Of a DNA stretch of 64,000 nucleotides, positions 12,309 through 24,466 are shown in pieces. Origin of the DNA: Chlorophyllum brunneum. Its lineage: Eukaryota > Basidiomycota > Agaricomycetes > Agaricales > Agaricaceae. The DNA is taken from assembly GCA_963576785.1 (NCBI GenBank), contig OY756150.1:930001-994000 (forward strand). Direction: 5' to 3'. Within the stretch, counting starts at the first letter, position 1; each line of letters starts with the position of its first letter. A model generated the notes under the pieces. It searched no databases and had not been told where the DNA came from. It saw nothing but the letters and a program-made list of their open reading frames with translations. The position numbers and the translations under genes were made by a program.

Positions 12309-15300
12309 GTATGTCGCGAGCTCGACACGCACACCTCTTCCCACTTCCCCGTCATTATGCCTCCTCCCCTATTTTCTCCTCTCGTCTTGTCCCGTCTCTT
12401 CTCATCACACTCGCTCCTTGCCCCCCTTCTCCGTCGCGGTCGCCTTATCTATTAGCTCATCGATACTGATGTCGCGGATCGCTGTTTAGGTTCTTTTTCT
12501 TTGTCTTTTATCCCTTTTCACCTTTAGCTAACGCCGTCTATCCTCGATATATAGGCGGGGATCTCTCAAGACTCGTCAACTTTGTCCTGTAGGTTCTAGA
12601 CTACCTGCTCGACCTTTGTCAGCCCTCGTACAGCATCGCGTATTTCTGCATCTCGGACATCCGCAGCGTACCTTGTGTGCGTATAATGAAGCTCGATACC
12701 AAAAGATAAAGTTCGGAGTCTCCTTTACACTCCTTGTCGGTTTTACATCTCTTAAGCCACCGCTGCGTGGTTGTGAGACGTGTCTCGTCCAATAGGTTGG
12801 CACATTCTGACTACGGCTATATTGCGAGGCCTCGATTAATTAAACGAGGGTATAATGGGGATATTGTTTCGCTTGAGGCCTATTAACGTGTTGAACGCTG
12901 AGTTTTGTGGGTATGGCTTTTCGCTAGAAAGGTTCAAAGGAATTGACTGCGGAGTCGAAAGCTTGGGTGTGTGCATTGTTTCATGGAATAATGCTGGAGG
13001 CTTCCGGCTTACTCCATTATGCTTAAAGTTAACCTTATACGTTTGTACACTACCGTTATCGCACCAAAATACGATATCCTGTACAGCAGAAGATTATGGT
13101 CGCAGGTAGCAGCTCCATTTGTCTTAGAATTTTAAGCAATGTAGACTTGCAGCTACTTTACAAGGCAAGGTTCAGGTAAGCTGGCGAATGCTGTAATCCG
13201 CGAAGAAGGCCCAGTTTGTATTTCAAGCGCAGACCACAGGGTTTCAAAATAGAGTGCACCTTCAAACATGATGAGCACGGGGTTCTTCGTTCTGCGATTA
13301 GGAGCATACCATGCCGTCTGCCGTCTTTTTCGTCCATCAAGGACTACAACTTGGTATAAACTACGTGATTCGAAAAGCTACTTAGCAGTTGTTCTTCCTT
13401 AGCTGGTGATGCCGGGATTTGGAAGTAGTGAAACTTCTAGGAAGGAAGGGACCATACCAAGGCTCTGCGCCTGGTATATTAACTGGATTGCACCTAAACA
13501 TACCAGAATCTAAACTACGCCCCGCCATCCGGCTAGCATTGCATCAGCTTCGAGGTGAATCATTGACTGGACATTGAACATGCAATGATAGGTACTAGAT
13601 CCATGGGATACAGAGTTCAGCACGCTGGTCGCCTAGGTACCAAGATTGATTGGAACAGGAGTACGCGTGGTTCATACTGGGCGACTGGCGCTAACACGAT
13701 GATCCGTGAGGACGTCGATAATGCAAGTCATCCAATGGTTGTGGACAGCGTCACCAACAGGGAGTGCAGCTCTGGCCATGACATATATATGATACATGAG
13801 TCACCCCAATGTAACGCGCGGGAGAAGATGACAATAATAATAACATCAATTTAGCCGACTACGCTACGGCAGAGCTCAGGTGACACGTGGATTACATACA
13901 CCTCGTCGACTACGAATTACAGTAGCAATTGGAAAGTACACAAGGGAAATCGAGGATGAATCATAGGACGAGGTTACCGGATGACCCACGTGGCTCAGTT
14001 CTAACCTTGGCCCCAACGCGACTTTGTCTTCTCCACCTGTCATAAGAGGATTTTTGTAAATTTTTATAATCCATCGAGTGGGAAGTCATTGTAATATAGT
14101 AATGATACCACACTACCTGAGATCTGGGTTGTAGCAGGGATCACACGTCCTAGCGACCCTGAACACAGGTCAGGTAAAAATATCTACTCAATGACAAATG
14201 ATTATAAACGTTAAAGTTAATCACCAGCGCCAGTCAGGTGGTCATGACCAGTAGGAGCAGAATGACATTGCCCGCGAGAAGCCTTTGCGTGAGCGGTCTG
14301 CACCAATCTTTGGCTAATCATGCTCCAGCGGATTAGCATATGAATATCATCTGAGCCATGGACACCAGATCAGTTCTTATATACAGAGGATACCAACGTT
14401 CCTCGCGGGCGTTTCCGTAGACTTGCAGCCGCTCTCAACCAAGACAGTTTGTCAGGAGGATAGATAGTTGTCATTCCAACGGTCCCTTGCCACCGTTAAC
14501 GAGTCACCGTTGCGCTCAGCAATAGTTCAGTGAGAGCCGTTACCACGAGCTAGCACCGTCCCATGACCTGATGGTTAATGCTCTACAGAGTTGAAAGGGT
14601 TCTACTTTGGTATCGTATGCTACCAGTATCTGAGTCACCTGATTTGAGCCACCAAATCCGAAGGGGGAGAATTACTGTGCTCCATCAGGATTCTCTAACA
14701 GCGTTTTGACCAGTTCCTTTCCGAGTATTCAGAATCTCAACTGCTTTTGTAGGGCTGCGTCTCAGAGCGCCATTCCTGCGGACCTCCTCTGTTACGCACC
14801 CGGCGAAACTGCCAGGATACCTCGTTCCGCAATGCTCAACAGGCAGCTTGTCATCGAATTCGAATCGGTAGATGTCTATACCCGGTCCACTCATGAAGTT
14901 AAAGGATCCTACTGGCCGAGTTTCAGTAACCCTGACCATGGTAGGCTGTGTTATTTGGCAGGTGTTTGTGAAGGTGAGTGTCACGTTGATCTTTCACCCT
15001 GATGCTAATGACTGAAGATAGGAGAACTTACACGAGCCAGACGACGTGTTCTTCAACGACAGTCAAGAAAAAGTTTTTTACTGGCGCCGGGGGGCCGGCT
15101 TCGTGGCGATAGTCCTAGACCCCGGTAAATTCAGATAGTGGCGATGGTATTTTTTTCTACCGCGAAGTCCACCCAAACAAGGGTCCAAGACTTCGACTCA
15201 ACTAATAGGTGTGCGGTTTATGAGCTTTCAGGACCTGCTTCTTTATTGTTCATGCTGACCGGCAGATCGAACACCGACGATGACATTTCAAGGGGCATTG

Positions 15301-16814
15301 GATCCTCCAATGCTTAATACGTAGCGAAAGGCTTGCCCCTTCTTTGATAATAGTTCCCAGTGCCGTATCACTGCATGATTAGAACAAAGCCACAGCAACG
15401 TCCCCTTATACAGGGCCTAGTTGTAATGGGGAATATAGAAGTCTCCCTCCTCGGGTTGGTATGAGTCACAATGGCACGCCCACAATTACGGCGGAGCCGA
15501 TTCCCTACTTCTCATGACTTAGCAACACCAAGCTTAACCACCCTCACCCCCTGATCAATCACCACAGAACCCGGAATCAATCCCGCCCAAGGACGTCCTC
15601 CAAATACTAATACGTTCTTCCCACGTTGAGCTGCTATTAAAATTTATTACCTTGACATTTTCTGGGAGAGCAATGGCCTTTCTCCATTCATCTCACCCAT
15701 ACATTTTCTGTTGGAAAGATCGTCATAATTGTTTACTTTTTCAGCCGGAAGGTAGAAGCATGGGATGGTCAGGTGAGAAGAATGCCAATATTGTAGCCCA
15801 TGCCGCCAAGTCCTGAGCTCACAGACTCAAGGGTGAGAGCCTGAAGTAATGACTCGAACTGTCTTTTAAGGAAATTGGTCTGGTAGACTCGTCCGAGTCT
15901 CCATCCATAATTGATTATTAATGCACGTATCGGTCGGGCTTGAAACAGGATGCTCATCTCGTCTTGCGTCATTAGATTGACTCTCAGGAGTCAACAAGAA
16001 ATTCGCTGTTAAGGACTGATGGATTTTTGATTCGAGATGTAGACACCGCTCACTAGTTGGTGTCTTGATTATCGCAACAGAGACGCCAATTTGGCATTGG
16101 CTGACCCGGCGCGCGAACTCAACTGGTATCGACTAAGTAGTACAATCGGGAGCACAAAGCTCACAACATTGCGCATGAAATCGGGCAGGGTATTTCTTCG
16201 TAATGGACTATTTGTATACACAACGATCTGGGTCCCACGAAGATGGGTGACTCGAGAATTAGCTGGGGATTATTCCGGGATGCTTCGGCAAGGAAAATAT
16301 GAATCAGTTGTTCTGATGACCTGCCAGTGGTGCTTGCGGATGTGCTAGACAATATTATCCTTTAGCTCTGTGATCACAAGAAGCCAACGGGTTCGCGTAT
16401 CTGAACGGTTCAATACTGCGGAGTACCGCTTCTACACCTGATGCTGTTCAATTGGCAGTACTCAGTGGGAAGGTATCTGTCGACCCGGGTGGTGATAGAC
16501 CTTCTAGACCTGGAATCGAACGATGGACCAGAACTAGATATGTAAATGAATTATACCTAAGGAGATAGTATAACTAGGAGATCGAGTAGGGATAAAGAAT
16601 GTCCGTTGGAATAAGGTAACATGTATACAAACAATACACCGCATTTATAGAAACCAACTCGGGGGAACAAAAGAAAACGATATCTATATTGTGTTGAAGT
16701 GAGCTTCTATGAGGAGATCCAAATCTGGCCACCTCGCACCTCATATCAAGCTCACTTGAGCTGTGGAAGTTGAGTTGCCATACGGCATGGTAGTCAGTCC
16801 CAGGAATGGCAAAA
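12309..16814. other. 4.5-kb gene-poor interval
   Basis: Only short ORFs without recognisable domains, codon bias or splice-consistent extensions. I see no terminal repeats, transposase or reverse transcriptase motifs and no tRNA. It may hold decayed transposon or gene remnants too degraded to recognise by eye. Confidence 0.4.
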
Positions 16815-17646
16815 CTACTGCACCATGGCGATTGCATTGTCCAAACTAGTGGTTCGGGCGGACGGAATTGCATTGTTCGCAACGGAGTTAATGGACGTGT
16901 TTCCTCCAGGTGTCATCTGAAGGGCGGACTGCCGGGAGCTGGCAGGGATGCGTGGCCAGGTTACAGTCAACATACCGTCTTGTAAACCTGCAGTGACTTC
17001 TGATTGCTAGAGGGGAAACATAATGACTCAGAGTTACTCAGACGAAGAAAGAACAACTCATACCTTGATACCCTCTGGGACAGAAATGCTGCGAAAGAAC
17101 GATCCGTACCGTAATTCCCGGATGGATTTGTTTGTCGAGGAATTCGGTGACGAGTCGAAGGAGGTGGTAGGAACATTCGAGGCGGCGGTAGCATCCTCTG
17201 TGGCGTCTGTGGCAGACGCCGATTGGCTTTGCGAGCCCGACACAGTAGATGCTGCTGCAAGTGCCTCCGTATACGGATCCACTCTGTTCCCAACCACGAC
17301 CAGTCGTTTGTCTTTAATCTGGAGAGTTATGTGCTCATTTTTGACTCCAGGCAGTTCGAATATAGCGATGATATTTGGGCAAGAGAGGTCATCAACTAAA
17401 TCCATCCTGTAAGCACAATTAATGCAGGAAATTTAAACAACCTCATTTCGAAGCATACCTCGGTTTCCAATTTCCACGACATTGTTTATTCGGGCGGGGA
17501 GCCCGTAGGAGAGACCCTGCTTCAATAAGTTGATGAACTTTCAGTCGAACGGCCTGGGACACCGCAGCGCGAAAACGAGGGTCTTGGTGGAGAGAAGGGA
17601 ATCTGCCAGTCTTTGGGGGCACTGGGGATGACGTTGTCGAAGGCAT
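16815..17646 (-). CDS. Small heat-shock protein (Hsp20/alpha-crystallin) with a long loop insertion
   Basis: Exons 17646-17459, 17406-17064 and 17006-16815 give 240 residues with phases that close. The alpha-crystallin domain starts at RMDLVDDLSCPNIIAIFELPGVKNEHITLQIKDKRLVVVG (split by my line, about residues 63-102) and resumes at ELRYGSFFRSISVPEGIKQ, then GLQDGMLTVTWP. Between the halves lies a Ser/Ala/Thr-rich insertion of roughly 55 residues. Family role: ATP-independent holdase that keeps unfolding proteins soluble, usually as oligomers. The C-terminal tail lacks a clear I-x-I motif. I chose ATG 17646 because a TATATATA string lies 43-52 bases upstream; an in-frame ATG at 17814 would place that TATA inside the coding region. 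Confidence 0.88.
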
Positions 17647-17688
17647 CGCAAGTTGGCAAAATCTAGGTCCAAGAGTTATGGTGTTCCC

Positions 17689-17698
17689 TATATATATA
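17689..17698 (-). promoter_or_regulatory. TATA box of the small heat-shock gene
   Basis: GGTATATATATAGGG on the minus strand lies 43-52 bases before the chosen ATG, a normal distance for an inducible fungal gene. I looked for clear nGAAnnTTCn heat-shock elements upstream and did not find a convincing array. Confidence 0.5.
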
Positions 17699-18158
17699 CC
17701 ACCCAGTATCCTGAATCTCAGATCTCTCGGACCCCGGGGACTCATTCGCAGTGACTTGGTCCGATCTCGCAAAATTTGGACGAGTGATAATTGAACTTGG
17801 TATGTTCTATGCACAGCTGGCTATGTCGGGATCTCGCGGAAACTGGTGCGCCCGACGTCTGTTGAGCAGACACGTTTATCCCATTCTTCGTAAGTGCATG
17901 ACTAATGTGGTCCCCCAAGTCATGCAATCTAGTGTGTAACCACTTCGGTCTTGACTCGGCTTTACTCATTTAATTGGTGATGGTCTTCATCGCCCAGCAG
18001 CATTGGATAAGGACCAGGACAATATGTGGCATACAACTTCTTGTCGGTTCAGAACGAAATTGGGAGTAATTTTAAACACCGACAAGCTTACATAATAATA
18101 TAACCAGACTTGTTGTTTTGAGTTCTGAGGAGGGCTCGCGCTGGCCAAAGCTCCAGTA
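17699..18158. other. Divergent intergenic region, small heat-shock gene to CstF-64
   Basis: About 460 bases shared by two divergent promoters. Apart from the TATA box listed separately I see no ORF or repeat that stands out. Confidence 0.45.
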
Positions 18159-19887
18159 ATGAGCAAGGTAGTTTTTGGTGAGTTGATTGCCTTTTATTGT
18201 CCCTCTCATTGAACACGGTCGCTCAACTTACCCTAGTGGGGAATGTACCGTACAACATGGGCGAGGATCAACTCATTGACGTCTTTAAGAGCGTTGGACA
18301 AGTCATAGGTTTCAGGTAATGGTTTGCAAGAGTTGTAGGTGAGAGGTATCTGCTGAGTGTGAATGAACTAGATTGGTCTTCGACAGAGAAACAGGCAAGC
18401 CTCGCGGGTACGGGTTTTGCGAATTCGCCGGTATGTCTAATCTCAAGCTGTGTCTTATCGTCAACGCTAAGCACCAAGCCAATCCTGCCTCTCTGCCTTG
18501 GTTCGCTATGAATTTGGTTTGACGCGGAACCGTGACGAATCGACTCGCCTATGATCGTGGTAACAACCATGGCTGCTATTATTCTGACTCGTTTCGAACC
18601 CATTGCTGGACTTATTCTATCAATGGATACCTCTGCTGTTGAACCCCTCAATACCTCGAACGCGATTCCATCATTTGCAACTTGACGCATAATGAATGAA
18701 CTCGTGTGATTGCTTGATTCTATACTCGCTGGAATGCAAATCATTGACTCGATAACTGCGACCATGCGGCTCCATTGGGAAATGGCGCGACACATTACTT
18801 TGCATGAATCCCGTTACCAGATAACGAAACTGCATTGAGCGCTGTTCGAAACCTCAACAATGTCGATGTAGGTGGGCGACCACTACGGATCGACTTGGCG
18901 GACTCCGATCCGTTCCTTGAGGGCAAGACAACTGTCCGGGGTGAACTGGTAGACGGTGGAGTTCCTGGTCCCGCAGAACCTCGGCAACGCGGCGGTCGTG
19001 GGCATGATGGTGACTTTCTTTCTCAAATCCCCTCTGGCGTCCACGTTCCAAAAGGAACAAATGTGCTGGATCATATCAGTGCGACCCTCGCCAAGATGGC
19101 ACCCAGCCAGCTAATGGAAGTTTTAGCTCAGATGAAGGTGCGTCCGTTCCGCTCAGTGTTTTCGATCTGGTTGTTAACTATGCACAGGCATTCATTATCA
19201 CTCATCCTGACCAGGCGCGCCAACTCCTTGTCAAACATCCTCAGCTGTCATATGCTCTCTTTCAAGGTCTCCTATTGAATGACATCGTCGATCCGGCAAT
19301 CCTGCGACGGATGCTTGAGCAAACTGCCTCTCAGCAGTTAGCCCCGGGTACCCCTGCGACACCTCCTCGACCTCCTCGACCCCCAATCCCACCGCCTCAT
19401 TTGTCTCAACCGCCTCCATTCGTTCCTCCTCCGTCGCATTTGGCGTACCAGACACCCGCGCCTATCCCCGGAATGCCTCCGCCCCCATCGCTACCGCCCT
19501 CGTCGGCGATGTTTCCCCCGGCCAGTGTTCCATATTATCGGCCACCTCCTGTGGCCGCTCAAGCGCCCGTACCACCGGCGCCAGCACCCCCAGCCGTACC
19601 CCAACAACCTGTTGGAACGCCTGCCATTAGCGAAGGCCAGAGGGTTGGTGTACCTGCCTGTGATGTTGATGGACTTGAAACTGACGCTTTTATGCAGGCA
19701 ATGCTAATGCAAGTGCTTGCTCTAACGCCGGAACAGATTAACGGGCTTCCGGAGACTGAAAGAACAGCTATTATGCAGTTGGTAAGCCTTCATTTTGTTT
19801 TATGTCACCTCCGCGAAATGTAACTGAAGCGCTCTCATCGAATTTGCGGATTAACAGCGTACTCAATTTGGCAAATTGACCACATAG
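18159..19887 (+). CDS. CSTF2: Cleavage stimulation factor 64-kDa subunit (CstF-64/Rna15 type)
   Basis: Six exons: 18159-18177, 18237-18315, 18372-18430, 18821-19137, 19188-19781, 19858-19887, giving 365 residues. The N-terminal RRM (about residues 4-82) carries RNP2 VFVGNVPYNM and RNP1 KPRGYGFCEF. The hinge that binds CstF-77 (Rna14) follows at about 115-205 (VLDHISATLAKMAPSQLMEV, then FIITHPDQARQLLVKHP). A Pro-rich stretch (about 215-310) leads to the C-terminal three-helix domain (VLALTPEQINGLPETERTAI, then MQLRTQFG). Role: binds the U/GU-rich element downstream of poly(A) sites in nuclear mRNA 3'-end processing. The third intron is 389 bases, far longer than its neighbours. Confidence 0.95.
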
Positions 19888-20252
19888 GCTGGGCACCCGA
19901 CGACTGGTAGATTGGATTCCTGTTTCTTCAAGGCTCCACAAAACGTGGTCGTGTTTTCGGATTGTTGCCGTATGGTTTCCGAGACATACTGTATCTACTA
20001 TGCAAGAGACACTCGACAACCACATTTCGCTGTTCCGTAGATTGAGTTGTGTGGGAATAACATACTTGTTATATAATTGATGACTTTCTTCGTGACTCGT
20101 TCTTTCTGGAACGTGACGAGATCGATTGGATGTTGGCGAAAAAGTCGTTCTGTCTTCTTCCAAGATTAAGCCGGTCGTCCGTCCATCTCTGCCACGTACA
20201 TCCACGTCCCCGACAGAACATCCGTTACCCACCGTTCTCAACATCCTGTGCG
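19888..20252. other. Intergenic, CstF-64 to threonyl-tRNA synthetase
   Basis: 365 bases between tandem genes; 3' end and promoter sequence with no other feature that I can support. Confidence 0.45.
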
Positions 20253-23200
20253 ATGGCCCACCCAGTAGCCTCTGCATCACATCCAGTCCAGATACCCGCT
20301 CTCCAGAGCCAGCATGCTGATGGCCCACCCAGCACTCAAAAACAAAAAAAGCCCAAGGCGACCACTGGCTCTGTATACCCTTTGGAGGTGTGTCGCGTAT
20401 CCCTCACAAACCCGGTCGTATTTTAATCCCACTCGACAGCTTCAACCTCCGCCTGCCTTCTTTGATCATCGTATCAAGATGTTCGACCAACTGAAGATTG
20501 AATATGATGCCTTTGTTGCTGGTTAGTTTGTGGCAGGTCTCAAGATGTGACACGTTCAGTCAAACGATATGTAGCGCAACCACGCGAAGAAATTACTATT
20601 ACTTTACCCGATGGCTCGGAACGGAAGGGGAAGAGTTGGGAAACCTCTCCAATGGATATTGCAAAGGAGTTGTCAAAGAGTCTTGCTGACCGTATCGTCA
20701 TTGCGAAGGCACGTCTCAGTGCTGTCTCCTATACTCGATTCTAACTACCGTGTGTCTACAGGTTGACGGAGAGCTCTGGGATCTTGAGCGTCCTCTGGAA
20801 AAGTCTATCAAACTTGAACTGCTCGACTTTGAACACGCTGAAGGTGTGTACAAGCTCTTGGTCAAGTCGCAACGACGAAGTGACTCGTCCCGCCAGGCAA
20901 GAAGGTTTTCTGGCATTCTTCGGCCCATGTTCTCGGGGAGGCCGCCGAGCGTCACTATGGCTGTCACCTATGCATTGGTCCTCCCACCGACGATGGTTTC
21001 TTCTACGAAATGGAAACCGATAGGCCAGTTTCTAACACCGACTATCCTTCCCTGGAGAAGGTTGCGGACCTAGCAATCAAGGGTAGGCAGAAATTCGAAC
21101 GTCTAGTCGTGTCAAAGGAAAAGTTACTTGAGATGTTCAATGTGCGTCGTCCCGGGTATCTGCATGTGTGCTCGTACGTTAATTTCCAAACCAGTACAAC
21201 AAATATAAGCAATACATCATCCAAAGCAAAATCCCCGATGGCACTTCAACCACCGTCTATCGTTGTGGTCCAATGGTAGATCTTTGCGTTGGTCCACATA
21301 TCCCCCATACCGGCAAGATCAAGGCGTTCATGGTTACCAAAGTGTGTCTTGAGCTTCCCCGTCTTCACCCGACTGACATTTCCTCAGAATTCTGCGTCGT
21401 ATTTCCTTGGAGACTCCAACAATGATTCACTACAACGTATCTACGGTATCTCTTTCCCTGACAAAAAGCAACTCGTTGAGTACAAGACTTTCCTTGCCGA
21501 GGCCGCCAAGCGCGACCACCGTAAGATCGGCAAGGAGCAAGAACTCTTCTTCTTCCATGATCTTAGTCCGGGAAGTTGCTTCTTCCTGCCACATGGTACT
21601 CGTATCTACAACGCACTTGTTGAGCTCATGCGCGAGGAATACTTCAAACGCGGATACCAAGAGGTCATCTCTCCTAACATGTACAACGGCAAGCTTTGGG
21701 AGACTTCCGGACACTGGCAAAATTACAAGGATGACATGTTTGTGTTAGATGTCGAGAAGGAGAAGTGGGCTTTGAAGCCCATGAACTGCCCTGGTCACGC
21801 TTTGATATTCGACTCGAGAGATAGGAGTTATAAGGAGTTACCAATCCGAATGGCTGAGTTCGGTATCATCCATAGGAATGAAGCGTCTGGTGCTCTCACT
21901 GGATTGACTCGGGTGCGGAGATTCGTGCAAGATGATACCCATGTCTTCTGTACGCCATCTCAGATCGAGGGGGAAATCGGGGCCCTCTTCGACTTCATGA
22001 GGCACATATATGGCCTCTTCGGCTTCGAATTCAAGCTCGAACTCTCCACCCGCCCAGACAACCATCTTGGAACGATCGAGACCTGGGACCAGGCCGAAGC
22101 GGTCAGCACATGTACAACCTTACCCACATCTAGCTAACGGCCCCTCTTCTAGCAACTCAAGCAAGCTCTTGAAGCCGACTACCCAGGCCAGTGGGAGATC
22201 AATCCGGGAGATGGCGCTTTCTATGGACCTAAGATTGACATTACCATCCGAGACGCTCTTCGTCGATCATTCCAGTGTGCGACTATCCAGCTTGACTTTC
22301 AGCTGCCTGAACGGTTCAATCTGAAGTACCGTTCGGCGGATGAGGCCGCGGCTAGGCCTGTCATGATCCATCGTGCGATCCTTGGCAGCTTGGAACGGTT
22401 CGTTGCCATCATCACTGAACACTTCGCTGGCAAATGGTAGGCACATCGAGCGGATGTTTTTGCGAAGCACGAGCTAAAGGAACACCTTTTCATCTCAGGC
22501 CGTTTTGGATCTCTCCTCGGCAAGTACTCGTCATCCCCGTCGCAGCTCCTTACGTGAGTTTCATGATACTACTGTTTGCGCTGGGCTGTGCTTGACCAAC
22601 ATTCACATGTTTTCTTCTCCTTTCATGCCTCTCGCCTTTTCTCGAACCTGCTAACTTCCTGGGGAATGTGATACAGAAAGAATATGCTGCGGAAGTAGCA
22701 GATCGTCTATCAAAACCTGGGCTATGGGCTGATGTGGACAACGGGGAGAACACACTGCCCAAGAAGATTAGGAATGGCGAGATTGCGCAGTATAACTTCA
22801 TCCTCGGTCGGTACCTCCCTACCCCTCTTGGCGTCGTATTTCTGACTGACTCGAACCCACCCTAAACCCTATTTTCTTCCATGTCGTGCTGTTCAAATGA
22901 CACGACTTGAATGACGCAACGGCTCCCTTTAACCACGGGCCGCAACTCCCTGTGATGTCTTTCACGTTGACTACACGCTGTTCTCACTTCATGCTACGCC
23001 GTTTTTTGCTGCTTTCCGCATCCTCGATCAATGTCTCTGGTCATCGGGTCCTCGGACACCCCGAAATTCCCGAATGCGGCTGTACGCGGTGATTGCGTGG
23101 GTCCGTATTTGTGTCGTAATATTTGTGTATCACTCTTCCCGCCACCCCCTGGCATTGCTGACCGCTCTGGTGACGCAAAATTATCCTGATCAAACACAGT

Positions 23201-23357
23201 CGTTGGTCAAGAGGAATTCGATGCACGTTCGGTCAACGTGCGTAATCGTGATGATGTAGGTACTAAGGCGCGTTCGGAAACCATCCCGTTGGATGAGATT
23301 GTTCAGAAACTCGTGGCACTCAAGAAATCTCGGAGTTTGCAGAACAGCCTTGTATAA
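20253..23357 (+). CDS. THS1: Threonyl-tRNA synthetase, cytosolic type
   Basis: Eleven exons: 20253-20387, 20440-20521, 20575-20708, 20762-20843, 20897-21141, 21195-21341, 21388-22101, 22153-22436, 22499-22553, 22677-22806, 23200-23357, giving 721 residues. Order: TGS domain ([16 protein letters not shown]), editing/SAD domain with the HSSAHVLG and H-C zinc residues, class II core with [11 protein letters not shown], motif 2 [20 protein letters not shown], motif 3 [14 protein letters not shown], then the anticodon-binding domain ([10 protein letters not shown] to the end). It charges tRNA-Thr using ATP and edits Ser-tRNA-Thr. No obvious mitochondrial presequence. The join between exons 3 and 4 requires a GC-AG intron (AAG|GCACGT). 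Intron 10 is 393 bases, much longer than the others. Confidence 0.96.
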
Positions 23358-24466
23358 AGAGACGTGACAATTTCCGAGTGGAGATGAATATTCGAGTGGG
23401 TTCTCCCCAGCTGTGTTCCTATCTAGCTATTTTTAACAACTCTGGAAGTGGGTTGCTCTTTGTATTTCTGTCCTCTATAAAAGCGGAAGACACTGCAAAT
23501 TTCTAAGGCTACGAAACCTCCGGGTCCAGGCAGTGTCGTCGACCACAGGTACTACCCCTGGATGATTTTTCCCCAAATGCGAAGGCAATGATAACGTACA
23601 ACGGCCATGAATAACTAATCAACATAGCCTCTCGTGAAATCCCTTTCTTGTGACCAACCGGGGAATTCTGAACGTCATGAACTGTTCCTCGTCATCCATC
23701 TACCACTGGTCTTAGTTCCTTGGAACTACAATTATTCCGAACCATTCCACACCCTAGTCCAGGATCCTAGAATAGTCGTGGATTTTGGAAATCAGTACAA
23801 GAGCTCAATCTACTAAGTATGCTGTGTGACCGTCTATTGTGGCCTGGACTTATGTTGAATTCCAATGATAGAAGCTTCCTTGGTCGGTCCTCCTCTTTTG
23901 TTCAATCATTTTGGTTGCCCCCGTCTCTATAAATACTCCTGACATTGATGGCCTCATAAGGTGTTATATCCTTGACAGATCTAGATTGAATTCTGTATGT
24001 CATGAGAGATAGCCATGAAGCTTTGAAGCATGGGGAAATAAGGAACACTCTCAAGACAACCCTTTCTTTATCGAGCGAAGTTGTACCCCGTGGCAAAGTC
24101 CAAATGGGAAATAAGGTAAAATGTGCCGTCAAGATACATGTACCACTCTGGTGGGTAATTCGGTGACAAAGGTTCTAATAGAATTATGAGCAGTACATCT
24201 GGGGCACTCTATGTGTACATCTACATCCACGCGGGTCGTAACAGAGTGCGTCAATATTCTACTGCCTCTGGCGCGACAAATCCACTCCCAGATACGACGG
24301 TGAACGAATTTGTCTCTAAAGCCCTTTATCCACAGGAATAAGCACAAGGAAGATAAACCGCCCTGTCGTATGATCTCGTGTGGACGGGATGCCAGGGTGT
24401 ATCTATATCAGATGAAGACACGAATATCGCTGCATTATGTTGAAAATACAGGTGGACGTCGGGGCT
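23358..24466. other. Convergent intergenic region, THS1 to VPS15
   Basis: About 1.1 kb between two 3' ends. Only short frames without motifs; I see nothing further. Confidence 0.45.

Noticed and set aside
16490..16530. T-loop-like GTTCGATTCC on the minus strand, possible tRNA
   Set aside because: The flanking five-base stems do not pair and no D- or anticodon arm lies at the right distance.
18268..18795. 175-codon antisense frame across the CstF-64 intron
   Set aside because: It overlaps an RRM exon and shows no domain or splice partners; chance is the simplest explanation, although the long intron itself is reported.
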